DNA of 64,000 nt from Chryseolinea soli (GCF_003589925.1 NZ_CP032382.1:2666001-2730000); one strand, 5' to 3'. Shown: positions 27,001 through 35,028, counted from the first letter of the stretch. Notes: generated by a model from the sequence alone, not told the origin. Numbers and translations: made by a program.

Positions 27001-27560
27001 CTGCCGGTGTGAAAGACAAGGAAGTGTTTTACAAACGCGGCCTCATGCAATTGGAAGAAGATGAGTTCCAAGCCGCCATAAGCGACTTTAACGATGCACA
27101 AAAGGCAGGCGAAAATACCGTGCAGCTCTACCTCAACAAAGGTCGCGCCTACATCGGGCTGGAAGACACCAAGTCGGCCGTGACCGAATTGAATAAGGCC
27201 ATCGACCTGGATCCGAAGAATGCGGATGCGCACTTTAACCGGGGGTTGGTGAAAGAAGGGCTGGAAGATTATGAGGGCGCCATGCTGGACTACAACAAAG
27301 CGATCCAGTTCAACCCCAACGACGGCCTGGCCTATTACAACCGCGCCACCTGCAAGTCGCAACTGGACGACTATGGGGCGGGCATCTCCGACATGGATGA
27401 GGCCATCCGCATCGAGCCTAAAAACGCTACGTACTACAAACAGCGCGGCAATTTTTATTACCAGATGAAAGATAAAACCAAGGCCTGCTTCGACTGGCGC
27501 AAGGCGGTGGAATTTGGCGACGCAAAGTCGCGGTTCCAGATCGATCAGTATTGCAAGTGA
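24084..27560 (+). CDS. giant secreted tetratricopeptide-repeat protein
   Basis: A 1158-residue protein with a signal peptide (residues 1-20, ending TAWAQ) followed by an almost unbroken TPR superhelix of about 33 repeats of 34 residues. The segment NNRGKAK recurs starting at residues 166, 404, 642 and 880, exactly 238 residues (7 TPRs) apart, so the array was built from a seven-repeat super-unit. There is no enzymatic domain. Likely a periplasmic or outer-membrane-associated scaffold; partner unknown. I chose the ATG at 24084 because it starts the signal peptide. It has its own promoter and terminator, so it is monocistronic. Confidence 0.88.
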   Translation: MREKLLAVGLLFLVSTAWAQKADSLMQVQWEAGQKKLKAGNFDDAALQFTQLINSGFGDKQVYVKRGVAYYSLKQYDKAKADLDEALKARINTAELFEYRGNAKYQLDDYQGAATDLDKAVTMGATGYETFANLGNAKFRMENYREAVTYYDKAIASGKADATLYNNRGKAKFNLSDFKGALPDFDKALELKSGYDKAIENRAETRYKLQDWKGSVADFEKLMASGRADVEFYQKVGTAKFMLKDDKGAAEALDKVAQKGVKDKDVFRMLGLSHATLGNCTEAAKSLSAAVSMGVNDKDVFYALGSCQYKNKEYAPAIESLNKAITAGVASKEAFLYKGNAEFIQKDNENALKDLEKAVTLGASDVEAFKNLGDLKFLKSDFANAIKYYDNAVKAGATDAVLFNNRGKAKMNMNDLPGAVADFDKAIQANASYGKAFLNRGTAKFALKDYAGAATDLEKAKTTEGESADVLKMLGIANYSLAKKDLAQTYLDKALAAGVKDSKVSLYAGYLRFDAANYKGATEALNAAELAGEKEDDIYLKRGKALYQQKEYTTAITDLEKAALKNKADLPAYEALAISYMVVQKDKEALPVMEKAMTMGSKNKELYYQMGNLRFKQNNFKGAIEAYDQAITLGASDEVVFNNRGKAKLNANMPKESIADFDRALGIKKDYTQALKNRAAARYQLKDYAGVIGDLAILASRGEAGAEEFAVLGISKYYTKDYQGAVPDLTKAIDGASKENFVFAARAYSLFELKEYEKSIADFTKAIEKGITDNDLYFKRGAARYNLKDYKSAFADLDKAITGGTKDAAAYDMRGYCRYDSKNFDEAIKDYDEAIVRDATLSSAFFHRGDAKFSVNNLPGAVEDYSKAISLGLKDPVLFNNRGKAYFKQENYPSAIADFSAAIDKKPDYVKAFENRGLAYYNTKKYEEAVKDLREVEKLTEKPDPELYRLLGNTYYNLQKFPPAREYYDKLIAAGVKDKEVFYKRGLMQLEEDEFQAAISDFNDAQKAGENTVQLYLNKGRAYIGLEDTKSAVTELNKAIDLDPKNADAHFNRGLVKEGLEDYEGAMLDYNKAIQFNPNDGLAYYNRATCKSQLDDYGAGISDMDEAIRIEPKNATYYKQRGNFYYQMKDKTKACFDWRKAVEFGDAKSRFQIDQYCK

Positions 27561-27596
27561 TCTCATTCTGATAGCGGACTTATCCCGTATTGAAAC

Positions 27597-27630
27597 GAAG
27601 CAGCGCTGAAAACCGGCGCTGCTTTCGTTT
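27597..27630 (+). terminator. rho-independent terminator of the TPR gene
   Basis: AAGCAGCGC (27598-27606) pairs with GCGCTGCTT (27616-27624), loop TGAAAACCG, followed by TCGTTTTTA. It lies 37 bases after the stop. Confidence 0.85.
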
Positions 27631-27754
27631 TTAGGGCAAAAAACCACTCTTTCACTTTTGGTAAAGAATTTGCATTACCCCGCGTGCGCACGGCTTGGGA
27701 GTTGTAAGAAAATCTTACATGCGACAGACCCCTCCGCGAAGCGCGCGACACAAC

Positions 27755-28303
27755 ATGATTCTAAAGCACAATTTTGAACAACCAAAACGCAATAATGCCG
27801 CGTCGTATGTGATAAGGCTGGTGGTGGCCGCAATCTTGACGGTTATGTTCTGGGGAGTCGCCCTGGCCGAAGAGGAAGTGAAAGGAAAAGTGATCGAGGT
27901 GATCGACGGCAACACGCTGAGCGTTGTCGGCGAAGATAACCAAACGCACAAAGTGATGCTGGCCGGCATCGACAGCCCCGAACTGGAACAGGAATATGGC
28001 GACAAAGCCAAATCGGCCCTCGAGAAGATCGTATTGAAGAAAACGGTTGTCGTAAAGTTTACGGGCCGCGACCGTCTGGGCAACTACCTGGCGGAAGTGC
28101 TGGTGAATGGAAAAGAGGATCCCCGCGTGGAACTGCTCAAGCAAGGCTATGCATGGACCGCCGAAAAGAACCCGCTGCCCGACCTGGAGTCGTATCGCAC
28201 GCTGGCGCAAGAAAAAGGCAAAGGACTCTGGAAACAGGAAAATCCCACGCCGCCGTGGACGTTCCGCCGGCAGCAGACCATGCTGGTGGCCAAAGGCAGT
28301 TAA
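27755..28303 (+). CDS. thermonuclease (SNase-like) family protein
   Basis: A 182-residue protein with an N-terminal hydrophobic signal/anchor (residues 16-36, VIRLVVAAILTVMFWGVALA) and a staphylococcal-nuclease OB-fold: VKGKVIEVIDGNTLSVVG, then LAGIDSPELEQEYGDKAK, then VKFTGRDRLGNYLAEV and LLKQGYAWT. The Asp pair for calcium and the first Arg region are close to consensus (VIDGNT, AGIDSPE). Probably an extracytoplasmic nuclease. ATG at 27755 chosen; an upstream ATG at 27719 is less likely. Confidence 0.82.
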   Translation: MILKHNFEQPKRNNAASYVIRLVVAAILTVMFWGVALAEEEVKGKVIEVIDGNTLSVVGEDNQTHKVMLAGIDSPELEQEYGDKAKSALEKIVLKKTVVVKFTGRDRLGNYLAEVLVNGKEDPRVELLKQGYAWTAEKNPLPDLESYRTLAQEKGKGLWKQENPTPPWTFRRQQTMLVAKGS

Positions 28304-28304
28304 A

Positions 28305-28368
28305 AGTTTAGAAAGTTAAAGTTTAGTTAAAGTTTGAAGTTAGGTTAGTTAGGTTTTTAGGGTTTAGA
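28305..28368. repeat. low-complexity AGTTTA / AGTTAGG-type repeat
   Basis: Imperfect short direct repeats (AAAGTTTAG, AAAGTTAAAG, AGTTAGGTTAG) right after the nuclease stop. Slippage-type simple sequence; no other function seen. Confidence 0.55.
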
Positions 28369-28369
28369 G

Positions 28370-28397
28370 AACTGCCCCTGAGCAATCGGGGGCAGTT
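28370..28397 (+). terminator. probable terminator of the nuclease gene
   Basis: AACTGCCCC (28370-28378) pairs with GGGGCAGTT (28389-28397), followed by TCATTTCG. The T-tail is weak. Confidence 0.6.
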
Positions 28398-28485
28398 TCA
28401 TTTCGACAACGCCTGGCTTAGGTTGGGCGATAATTCCGGTCGATTGAACCCGGCGAAAACAATTTTAATAGCGCCGGATAGTTAA

Positions 28486-28493
28486 TATATTTG
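28486..28493 (+). promoter_or_regulatory. possible -7 promoter element for the Lys-rich protein gene
   Basis: TATATTTG matches TAnnTTTG 10 bases before the ATG; no TTG at -33. Confidence 0.42.
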
Positions 28494-28503
28494 ACTAACG
28501 CTT

Positions 28504-28881
28504 ATGCGAGCACTCCTTATTATATTGTTTTTACTGATCGGCTTTGGGGCCTTCGCCCAAAAGTCCAAAAAGAAAAAGCGCGATAAAGACGCGACCGAGC
28601 AATCGACGGTCGAGCCCAATTCGTTGAGTCCTTACCAGGGGGCCGAATCGATGCCCCGTGAGCCCAAGAAGAAAAAATCGAAATCCAAAGGGCCTACCTA
28701 CGATAGTCAGCAAGACTACTACGACCGCATGATGGCGGTGGCCAAAGAACGCGATAAAGCGGAACGCGAAATGGCCAAGCCCCAATATTCCAACCCCATG
28801 TATTTCGGACATAAACGTCCGCCGAAGAAGCACAAGGCCGGCAAGCTGAAGTATTGCAAGGAGTGCGGCATCCGCCACTAG
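28504..28881 (+). CDS. small secreted Lys-rich protein with C-terminal CxxC
   Basis: A 125-residue protein with a signal peptide (residues 1-18, ending GAFAQ). The mature protein is highly basic, with KKKKRDKD and PKKKKSKSKG runs, a tyrosine-rich segment (DSQQDYYDRMM), and ends YCKECGIRH. I know no family. The paired cysteines at the end could bind metal or form a disulfide. It precedes deoC by 72 bases. Confidence 0.7.
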   Translation: MRALLIILFLLIGFGAFAQKSKKKKRDKDATEQSTVEPNSLSPYQGAESMPREPKKKKSKSKGPTYDSQQDYYDRMMAVAKERDKAEREMAKPQYSNPMYFGHKRPPKKHKAGKLKYCKECGIRH

Positions 28882-28953
28882 TCAACCCCAAATCCTTTTT
28901 TTGCATCGCGACGGATAACGGTGTGCGTGTGCACTTTTCTGTATCTTGTACCG

Positions 28954-29619
28954 ATGAATCTCGCCGGCTACATCGAGCACACCAACCTCAGTCCCACGCT
29001 GACCATCCGCGACATCGACCAACTGGTGGACGATGCCAAGCAGTTTGGCTTTCTGGGCATCTGCGTGCCGCCGTTTTGGGTGAAGCGCGCCAGTCGTGAG
29101 ATCGGCACAGCCAAGATCACCCTGGTCACCGTTGCGGGATTTCCCTTTGGCTACACCATGACGGAGACCAAGGTCGACGATGTGCGTCGCGCAATCGATA
29201 ACGGAGCTAATGAGATCGATGTCGTGTGGAACATCAGCGCCTTCAAGACCGGACTTCCCTGGACAAAGATCGAGATCGCCAAGTGCAGCCACCTGGTGCA
29301 TGCCAGCGAGCGGCTGTTGAAAGTAATTGTAGAGACGGCGTATCTTTCTGATAAAGAACTGGAGCAAGCCTGCAAACTCTGCGCCGACGCCGGTGCCGAC
29401 TACGTTAAAACGTCGACAGGATTTGCGCCGCGTGGAGCAACCGCCGAGCAGATCGCGATCATGAAAAAAAGTTTGCCAGCACACGTTGGCATAAAAGCGT
29501 CGGGTGGAATTAAAACACGCGAGCAGGCGTTGGCTATGATAGATGCCGGCGCCACCCGCCTCGGTACATCCTCCGGCATCTCTATGTTGCAAACAACCAA
29601 CCCCAATCCAATACAATGA
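28954..29619 (+). CDS. deoC: deoxyribose-phosphate aldolase
   Basis: A 221-residue class I aldolase of the short bacterial DeoC type; it cleaves 2-deoxyribose-5-phosphate to glyceraldehyde-3-phosphate and acetaldehyde. The Schiff-base Lys is in YVKTSTGFAPRGAT and the second catalytic Lys is in GIKASGGIKT. It starts YIEHTNLSPT, typical of the family (substrate Asp-equivalent usually DHT). The stop overlaps the next start as ATGA, so it is translationally coupled with the dehydrogenase, whose likely substrate is one of its products. Confidence 0.93.
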   Translation: MNLAGYIEHTNLSPTLTIRDIDQLVDDAKQFGFLGICVPPFWVKRASREIGTAKITLVTVAGFPFGYTMTETKVDDVRRAIDNGANEIDVVWNISAFKTGLPWTKIEIAKCSHLVHASERLLKVIVETAYLSDKELEQACKLCADAGADYVKTSTGFAPRGATAEQIAIMKKSLPAHVGIKASGGIKTREQALAMIDAGATRLGTSSGISMLQTTNPNPIQ

Positions 29620-31235
29620 GCGAACGCTTAACAAATGTTTTCCCTGCGGAGGCTGACATCCCCGAAGCCTACCGGATCTCGGAACCCATCGATCAACGGG
29701 AGTATCTCATCAACGGCGAATTGAAAACGTGGCCCGGAAGCCTCAACCCCATCCTGAGCCCCGTGTATGTGAAACAAGGAAATGAAATTGTTCCCAAGAA
29801 CATCGGCAGCACCCCGTTGCTCACTTCGAAAGAAGCCCTCGAAGCATTAGACGGTGCCGTGAAAGCTTATGACCTCGGTCACGGGGTGTGGCCTACCCTG
29901 AGCGTTACCGCCCGCATCGAACACGTGGAGAAATTTCTCGCCGCCATGCGCCTGAAACGCGCCGAGGTGGTGAAGCTGCTCATGTGGGAGATCGGCAAGA
30001 CCTTGAAAGATTCTGAAAAAGAATTTGATCGCACGTGCGACTACATCGTCGACACCATCAAGGTATACAAAGAGATCGATCGCAATTCTGCAAAGCTGGT
30101 GGAAGATCAAGGCTTCATGGCGCAGATCCGCCGCGTGCCTTACGGCGTGGCGTTGTGCATGGGTCCTTATAATTATCCCTTGAACGAAACGTTCTCCACG
30201 CTCATCCCGGCGCTCATCATGGGCAACACCGTGGTGTTTAAACCCGCGAAGTTTGGTGTGCTGCTGATCCGCCCGCTGTTGGAAGCTTTCCGCACAAGTT
30301 TTCCTCCCGGTGTGATCAATATCATTTACGGAAGAGGTCGCGAAACCGTGGGTGCCCTCATGGAGACCGGCCTCATCGATGTGTTCGCCTTCATCGGAAC
30401 GAACAAAGGTGCCAACGAGTTGAAAAAGCTTCACCCGAAATCACATCGTCTCAAAGCAGTGTTGGGGTTGGATGCCAAGAATCCTGCCGTCGTGCTTCCG
30501 GATGCTGACATCGATAATGCCGTGAGTGAATGTATCACAGGTTCGTTGTCGTTCAACGGTCAGCGCTGTACGGCACTGAAAGTATTGTTTGTGCACAAGA
30601 GCATTGCCGATACGTTCATCACAAAATTCAACAAAGCTGTTGCTACGCTCAAACCGGGCATGCCTTGGGATCCCGGCGTTTCGCTTACACCGCTTCCGGA
30701 ACCTGGCAAAGTGGACTATCTGCGCAACCTGGTAGAGGACGCAAAACAGCATGGCGCCAAGATCGTGAACGAAGGCGGCGGAGAATACTCGCATTCCTTC
30801 TATTACCCGGCGGTTGTCTATCCCGTCAACGACAAAATGAAATTGTATACCGAAGAACAATTCGGCCCCGTCATTCCCATCGTTCCGTTTGAGAACGACA
30901 GCGAAGTGATCGACTACGTGGTGAACTCCAACTTCGGACAACAGATCAGCATTTTTGGCAAAGACTCAAAACGCGTAGCGCACCTGATGGATGCTTTTGT
31001 CAATCAGGTAGGCCGCATCAACCTCAACACACAAAGTCAACGCGGACCCGATACGTTCCCTTTCAATGGAAGAAAGGATTCGGCCGAAGGAACGCTTTCC
31101 GTTTCAGATGCACTGAGAGTATTTTCCATCCGCACGATCGTGGCCACGAAGACGACCGATGACAATAAGCAGATGATCAGCAACATCATCCGTAATCATG
31201 AGTCGGCGTTTTTGAGTACGGATTATATTTTCTGA
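29616..31235 (+). CDS. aldehyde dehydrogenase, GapN-like (non-phosphorylating G3P dehydrogenase type)
   Basis: A 539-residue ALDH-superfamily protein with closest resemblance to NADP-dependent glyceraldehyde-3-phosphate dehydrogenase. Cofactor motif MGPYNYPLNETFS is at about 188-200 and KPAKFG follows. The catalytic Cys is C318 in FNGQRCTALK. The usual general-base Glu motif ELGGKNP reads GLDAKNP here, with Gly at 284, exactly 34 residues before the Cys as for the Glu-Cys spacing in GapN. So the nucleophile is kept and the general base lost. It overlaps deoC by 4 bases, which suggests it uses the aldehyde or triose phosphate that DeoC releases. Confidence 0.85.
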   Translation: MSERLTNVFPAEADIPEAYRISEPIDQREYLINGELKTWPGSLNPILSPVYVKQGNEIVPKNIGSTPLLTSKEALEALDGAVKAYDLGHGVWPTLSVTARIEHVEKFLAAMRLKRAEVVKLLMWEIGKTLKDSEKEFDRTCDYIVDTIKVYKEIDRNSAKLVEDQGFMAQIRRVPYGVALCMGPYNYPLNETFSTLIPALIMGNTVVFKPAKFGVLLIRPLLEAFRTSFPPGVINIIYGRGRETVGALMETGLIDVFAFIGTNKGANELKKLHPKSHRLKAVLGLDAKNPAVVLPDADIDNAVSECITGSLSFNGQRCTALKVLFVHKSIADTFITKFNKAVATLKPGMPWDPGVSLTPLPEPGKVDYLRNLVEDAKQHGAKIVNEGGGEYSHSFYYPAVVYPVNDKMKLYTEEQFGPVIPIVPFENDSEVIDYVVNSNFGQQISIFGKDSKRVAHLMDAFVNQVGRINLNTQSQRGPDTFPFNGRKDSAEGTLSVSDALRVFSIRTIVATKTTDDNKQMISNIIRNHESAFLSTDYIF

Positions 31236-31263
31236 TCGCAGATTCTTTCGAGTAATAAAAAAG

Positions 31264-31297
31264 AGAACCTGGGTGCTGAGAGAAGCAACCAGGTTCT
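31264..31297 (+). terminator. rho-independent terminator of deoC operon
   Basis: AGAACCTGG (31264-31272) pairs with CCAGGTTCT (31289-31297), followed by TTGTATTTTA. Confidence 0.75.
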
Positions 31298-31337
31298 TTG
31301 TATTTTAGAGATAGGTTATCGCAAAACAGGAAAGAAA

Positions 31338-31607
31338 ATGAAACACCTCGCCATCCATGTCACCGGCAAAGTGCAGGGCGTTTTCTATCGCGCTTCCACG
31401 GTCGAAAAAGCCAGGGCGCTGGGGCTGAAGGGATTTGTTCAAAATGAGCGCGATGGGAGTGTGTACATCGAAGCCGAAGGTGACGAGGGGGCGCTTCAAT
31501 CATTGGTGGAATGGTGCCGCCAGGGACCACCCCACGCCCGCGTTTCCGGTGTAACGGCTACCGAAGGGCCGCTCCAGAACTTTGCGGATTTCAGACAGTA
31601 TCGGTGA
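31338..31607 (+). CDS. acyP: acylphosphatase
   Basis: An 89-residue acylphosphatase, hydrolysing acyl phosphates. The catalytic Arg is in GKVQGVFYRAST (residues 10-21) and the catalytic Asn in GFVQNERDGSVYIEAEG (residue 36). Family length. It lies 34 bases before the beta-CASP gene with no terminator between, so they may be co-transcribed. Confidence 0.92.
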   Translation: MKHLAIHVTGKVQGVFYRASTVEKARALGLKGFVQNERDGSVYIEAEGDEGALQSLVEWCRQGPPHARVSGVTATEGPLQNFADFRQYR

Positions 31608-31641
31608 CCGTAAATTATTAACATTCCTCTATCTTTCGTGC

Positions 31642-33039
31642 ATGGACGTAAAGGCACAATTCTTAGGCGCGGCCAAAAGCGTTACCGGCTCGCGCCACCT
31701 CATCGACATTGGAGGAACCTACATTTTGTTGGACTGCGGATTGTTTCAAGGCTTGAAAGAATTGCGCCTGCGCAACTGGGATAAATTTCCCGTGGATCCG
31801 AAAAAGATCCACGCCGTGGTGATCAGTCATGCCCACATCGATCACACAGGCTACCTTCCAAAACTGGTGAAGGACGGCTACAGCGGCCCCATCTATTGCA
31901 CGCCCCCTACCGCCGACCTCATGCAAATCATGTTACTGGATTCTGCCAAGCTGCAACATGAAGAAGCGCAGTACGCCCGGAAGAAAGGCTACTCCAAGCA
32001 CGCGGAACCCAGTGGCCTCTATGACGAACACGATGCGCGAAAGGTGTTTTCACTTTTCAAAACGTTCGACTACAAAACAAAATTCAGAATACACGATCGT
32101 GTTGAGATCGTCTATCACGACGCCGGCCATTTGTTGGGATCGGCCATTACCGAAGTTTTCATCCAGGGTGACACGCAAGCCAAAAAGATTGTTTTTTCCG
32201 GCGACCTCGGCCGCTACCAGCAGGCCATGCTTCGTCCACCCGAAACCATAGCCCAAGCCGATGTGCTTTTCATCGAGTCCACCTATGGCACCAAAGACAA
32301 TCCCTACAACGATCCGGAAGCGGAGTTGGCGCGCGTGGTGAACGACGCTTTTCGTCGCGGCGGTGTGCTGGTGATCCCGGCGTTTGCCGTAGGCCGCACC
32401 CAAAGCCTGGTCTACTATTTCAGGAAACTGATGAAGGAAGATAAAATTCCCGACGTGCCGGTCTACATCGATAGTCCCATGGCGATCTCTACCACCTACC
32501 TGTTTTATAAGTATCCAAAATACCACGTCCTCGAGTCTTCGCGTGATGAATTGGCGCATGAAATGGAAACCAACATGCTGGTGTTTGTGAAAACCGGCGA
32601 ACATTCCAAGTCTTTAAATCAATTGAAAACCAATGCCATCATCATTGCCTCCAGCGGCATGATGACCGGCGGTCGAATCTTGCACCACATGTTCAACCGG
32701 TTAAGAAATCCTCAGGACACTTTTCTCATTGCCGGATATCAAGCCGAGGGAACGCGGGGCCGAAACCTGCAGGATCACGCGCCGTCTATACGCATCTTTG
32801 GCGAAGATGTGCCGGTCAACTGCAAGGTCGAGCAGATCGCGTCGATGTCAGGCCATGCTGATCGCCGCGAGTTGTTCCAATGGATGGGGGGCTTCAAGGA
32901 AAAACCCAAGCTCACCTTTTGTGTACACGGTGAAGGAGAGGCCCAGGAAAAATATGCTCAGGCCATTCGCGACACGCTTCAATGGAATGTGATGGTGCCC
33001 AAACCGTTGGACCAGGTGACGCTGTTTACCGGAATTTAA
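31642..33039 (+). CDS. metallo-beta-lactamase / beta-CASP ribonuclease-like protein
   Basis: A 465-residue beta-CASP family hydrolase resembling CPSF73-type RNA endonucleases. Zinc motif 2 HAHIDHTG is at about residues 60-67; motif 4 FSGDLGRY and the beta-CASP insert follow (FAVGRTQSLVYYF, SPMAISTTYLFY). The C-terminal RMMBL part contains IASSGMMTGGRILHH and ASMSGHADRRELFQ. It may process RNA in the cytoplasm; substrates are unknown. The ATG at 31642 starts the fold; the frame runs further upstream through acyP's end without support. It overlaps the convergent gene by four bases. Confidence 0.88.
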   Translation: MDVKAQFLGAAKSVTGSRHLIDIGGTYILLDCGLFQGLKELRLRNWDKFPVDPKKIHAVVISHAHIDHTGYLPKLVKDGYSGPIYCTPPTADLMQIMLLDSAKLQHEEAQYARKKGYSKHAEPSGLYDEHDARKVFSLFKTFDYKTKFRIHDRVEIVYHDAGHLLGSAITEVFIQGDTQAKKIVFSGDLGRYQQAMLRPPETIAQADVLFIESTYGTKDNPYNDPEAELARVVNDAFRRGGVLVIPAFAVGRTQSLVYYFRKLMKEDKIPDVPVYIDSPMAISTTYLFYKYPKYHVLESSRDELAHEMETNMLVFVKTGEHSKSLNQLKTNAIIIASSGMMTGGRILHHMFNRLRNPQDTFLIAGYQAEGTRGRNLQDHAPSIRIFGEDVPVNCKVEQIASMSGHADRRELFQWMGGFKEKPKLTFCVHGEGEAQEKYAQAIRDTLQWNVMVPKPLDQVTLFTGI

Positions 33040-33542
33040 GCGACGCTTTTTTTGATGATCCCTTTCTGAGGGTCGATCTTCACTTCGAAGAATTTGGTGA
33101 TGAAGGCGCTGAGGCGCATGCCGGCCATTTGCGGCGTGTAATCATCGGGATAGAACACCGTGAGCTCCAGCACGGCGCGGGTAAAATTTTCGTGCTTGCA
33201 AAACTCTTTGATCCAGCGCTTGAACATGAGGCTCCACTCTTCCTGGTATTTCCGCGAATCGTCGCGGCCATCGAAGAGGAACTCCAATTGGTTGTCGCTA
33301 TAATATTTGAACCGGAACAGGCCCGCGAGGCTCAGGTAAAATTCGTGGAGGTGTTCGAATTGGGTGGCCTGGTGTGACTGGATTTTTTTGGACGTGTCGT
33401 CGGCCAGGCCCAATGGGTTGCAACGCATCAGGTATTCCACCTTCACAAAGTCAACCAGATAGTGCAGTAAACTGGTTTCCAGGGAAAGTTGTGCCTCTTC
33501 CAGGATGTAATTCTTGTCGCGTGGGAAGAATTTTCGAAGCAC
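33036..33542 (-). CDS. hypothetical protein (168 aa)
   Basis: A 168-residue soluble protein, mainly helical, starting MLRKFFPRDKNYILEE and rich in aromatic residues (FRFKYYSDNQLEFLF, WSLMFKRWIKEF). No signal peptide or membrane segment; I do not recognise a family. It ends inside the last four bases of the convergent beta-CASP gene. Confidence 0.65.
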   Translation of the reverse strand: MLRKFFPRDKNYILEEAQLSLETSLLHYLVDFVKVEYLMRCNPLGLADDTSKKIQSHQATQFEHLHEFYLSLAGLFRFKYYSDNQLEFLFDGRDDSRKYQEEWSLMFKRWIKEFCKHENFTRAVLELTVFYPDDYTPQMAGMRLSAFITKFFEVKIDPQKGIIKKSVA

Positions 33543-33562
33543 AGGGTTACGATGGGGTTTCG

Positions 33563-33570
33563 CAAAAGTA
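33563..33570 (-). promoter_or_regulatory. possible -7 promoter element for the 168-aa protein gene
   Basis: Minus strand TACTTTTG, a match to TAnnTTTG, 21 bases before the ATG; no -33 TTG. Confidence 0.4.
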
Positions 33571-33655
33571 AAAAGAAAAAGTGAAAACCGGGAGAGGCTT
33601 TCACAACGGAGTATTCAAAAACACAAAGAAAAATCGTTAACGGGAAGATCCTGCC

Positions 33656-34543
33656 TTATGAAAGGGGCACATTCACGTGACGCTCGGCGTGATAAGAAGA
33701 TCTCACCAGCGGACCGGATTCCACATAGCGGAGGCCGCGCTTCAGTCCCTCTTCCTTATACATGTCGAACGTTTCAGGGTGAATGAATTCGGCCACTTCC
33801 AGGTGCATCTTGGTGGGCTGCAGGTATTGGCCCAGGGTTAGGATGAGCAAGCCGTTTTCCACCAGGTCGTCCATGGCTTTGAACACTTCCTCTTTTGTTT
33901 CGCCAACACCCAGCATGATGCCCGACTTGGTGCGCATGCCGGCTTCGCGGATGCGTTTGATCTGCTCCAGGCTGCGTTCGTATTTGGCTTGGGGACGCAC
34001 CATGCGATAGAGGCGCCCAACGGTTTCCATATTGTGCGACACCACTTCCTGGCCGCCCTCGATCATGCGGTACAGCGCATCCCAATTTCCTTTCGTGTCG
34101 GGGATGAGCGTTTCAATGGTGGTTTCGGGGCTTATTTTCTTGGTCTCCACAACGGTTTGGTACCAAATCTCGGCGCCACGGTCTTTCAACTCGTCGCGGT
34201 TCACCGATGTGATCACGGCGTGTTTCACCTGCATCAGCTTGATGGCCTCGGCCACGCGCTTGGGTTCGTCGGCGTCGTATTCGGTGGGCCTTCCCGTTGC
34301 CACGGCGCAAAAGGTGCAGCTGCGGGTGCACACATTGCCCAGGATCATAAAGGTAGCCGTGCCCGCTCCCCAGCATTCGCCCATGTTGGGGCAATTGCCG
34401 CTCTCGCAAATGGTGTGCAATTTATAGTTGTCCACCAGCTTGCGCACCCGGGCATAGTCCGGGCCTACCGGCAGCTTCACGCGCAGCCAATCCGGCTTGC
34501 GTTTGCGGGTTTGTTCTGAGGATATAACAGGCAGCTCGATCAT
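33656..34543 (-). CDS. lipA: lipoyl synthase
   Basis: A 295-residue radical-SAM LipA, inserting two sulfurs into protein-bound octanoyl groups. Auxiliary 4Fe-4S Cys residues C46, C51 and C57 ([12 protein letters not shown]) and radical-SAM Cys C72, C76 and C79 (CTRSCTFC) are all present. The C-terminal [10 protein letters not shown] supplies the conserved Ser cluster ligand region. It lies 66 bases downstream of gcvH, its likely substrate protein. The gap has a nested hairpin. Confidence 0.94.
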   Translation of the reverse strand: MIELPVISSEQTRKRKPDWLRVKLPVGPDYARVRKLVDNYKLHTICESGNCPNMGECWGAGTATFMILGNVCTRSCTFCAVATGRPTEYDADEPKRVAEAIKLMQVKHAVITSVNRDELKDRGAEIWYQTVVETKKISPETTIETLIPDTKGNWDALYRMIEGGQEVVSHNMETVGRLYRMVRPQAKYERSLEQIKRIREAGMRTKSGIMLGVGETKEEVFKAMDDLVENGLLILTLGQYLQPTKMHLEVAEFIHPETFDMYKEEGLKRGLRYVESGPLVRSSYHAERHVNVPLS

Positions 34544-34554
34544 GACAGAATGTT

Positions 34555-34607
34555 CACGTTTGAAGAAAGGACCGGTGAATACAGCGGTTTCACTGTATCC
34601 AAACGTG
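34555..34607 (-). other. nested inverted repeat between gcvH and lipA
   Basis: The minus strand has CACGTTTG ... CAAACGTG as an 8-bp outer stem, with an inner stem GGATACAG / CTGTATTC (one G-U pair) around TGAAACCG. It fills most of the intercistronic gap. It could be an mRNA processing or attenuation structure. Confidence 0.55.
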
Positions 34608-34609
34608 CC

Positions 34610-34984
34610 CTACTTACCGATAAGTTCCTTGTATTGAGCAGCCGAAAGCAGATCGTTCGTGCTGCCGCTGATCTGGATTTTGATCATCCAGCCGTCGCCA
34701 TAGGGGTCTTCGTTCACTTTTTCAGGGCTGCCGTCCAAAATGGGATTCAGTTCCAGCACTTTGCCGCCAACGGGCATATACAGGTCGGAAACCGTTTTCA
34801 CGGCCTCTACGGTCCCAAAAATTTCATGTGCAGCGATTTCCTGGCCCACGGAAGTAATGTCGACATACACAATGTCACCCAGTTCGCCTTGTGCGAAATC
34901 GGTGATGCCTACCGTGGCTGTGTTGCCTTCGATCTTAACCCATTCGTGGTCTTTGGTGTACTTCAGTGAATCGGGGATATTCAT
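34610..34984 (-). CDS. gcvH: glycine cleavage system H protein
   Basis: A 124-residue lipoyl carrier of the glycine cleavage complex. The lipoylated Lys is K63 in [15 protein letters not shown]. Other family features are [12 protein letters not shown] (N-terminus), [11 protein letters not shown] and [19 protein letters not shown]. It sits between sprA and lipA; sprA-gcvH adjacency is common in this phylum as I recall. The genes for the T and P proteins are not in the window. Confidence 0.93.
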   Translation of the reverse strand: MNIPDSLKYTKDHEWVKIEGNTATVGITDFAQGELGDIVYVDITSVGQEIAAHEIFGTVEAVKTVSDLYMPVGGKVLELNPILDGSPEKVNEDPYGDGWMIKIQISGSTNDLLSAAQYKELIGK

Positions 34985-34988
34985 GTTA

Positions 34989-35027
34989 AAAGGAGATTTT
35001 TAGTGGTTAAGGAGATTTTTCAGTGGG
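34989..35027. repeat. two-copy direct repeat in the gcvH leader
   Basis: AAGGAGATTTTTAGTGG at 34989-35005 recurs as AAGGAGATTTTTCAGTGG from 35010. On the minus strand both copies lie directly before the gcvH ATG. Confidence 0.65.
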
Positions 35028-35028
35028 C

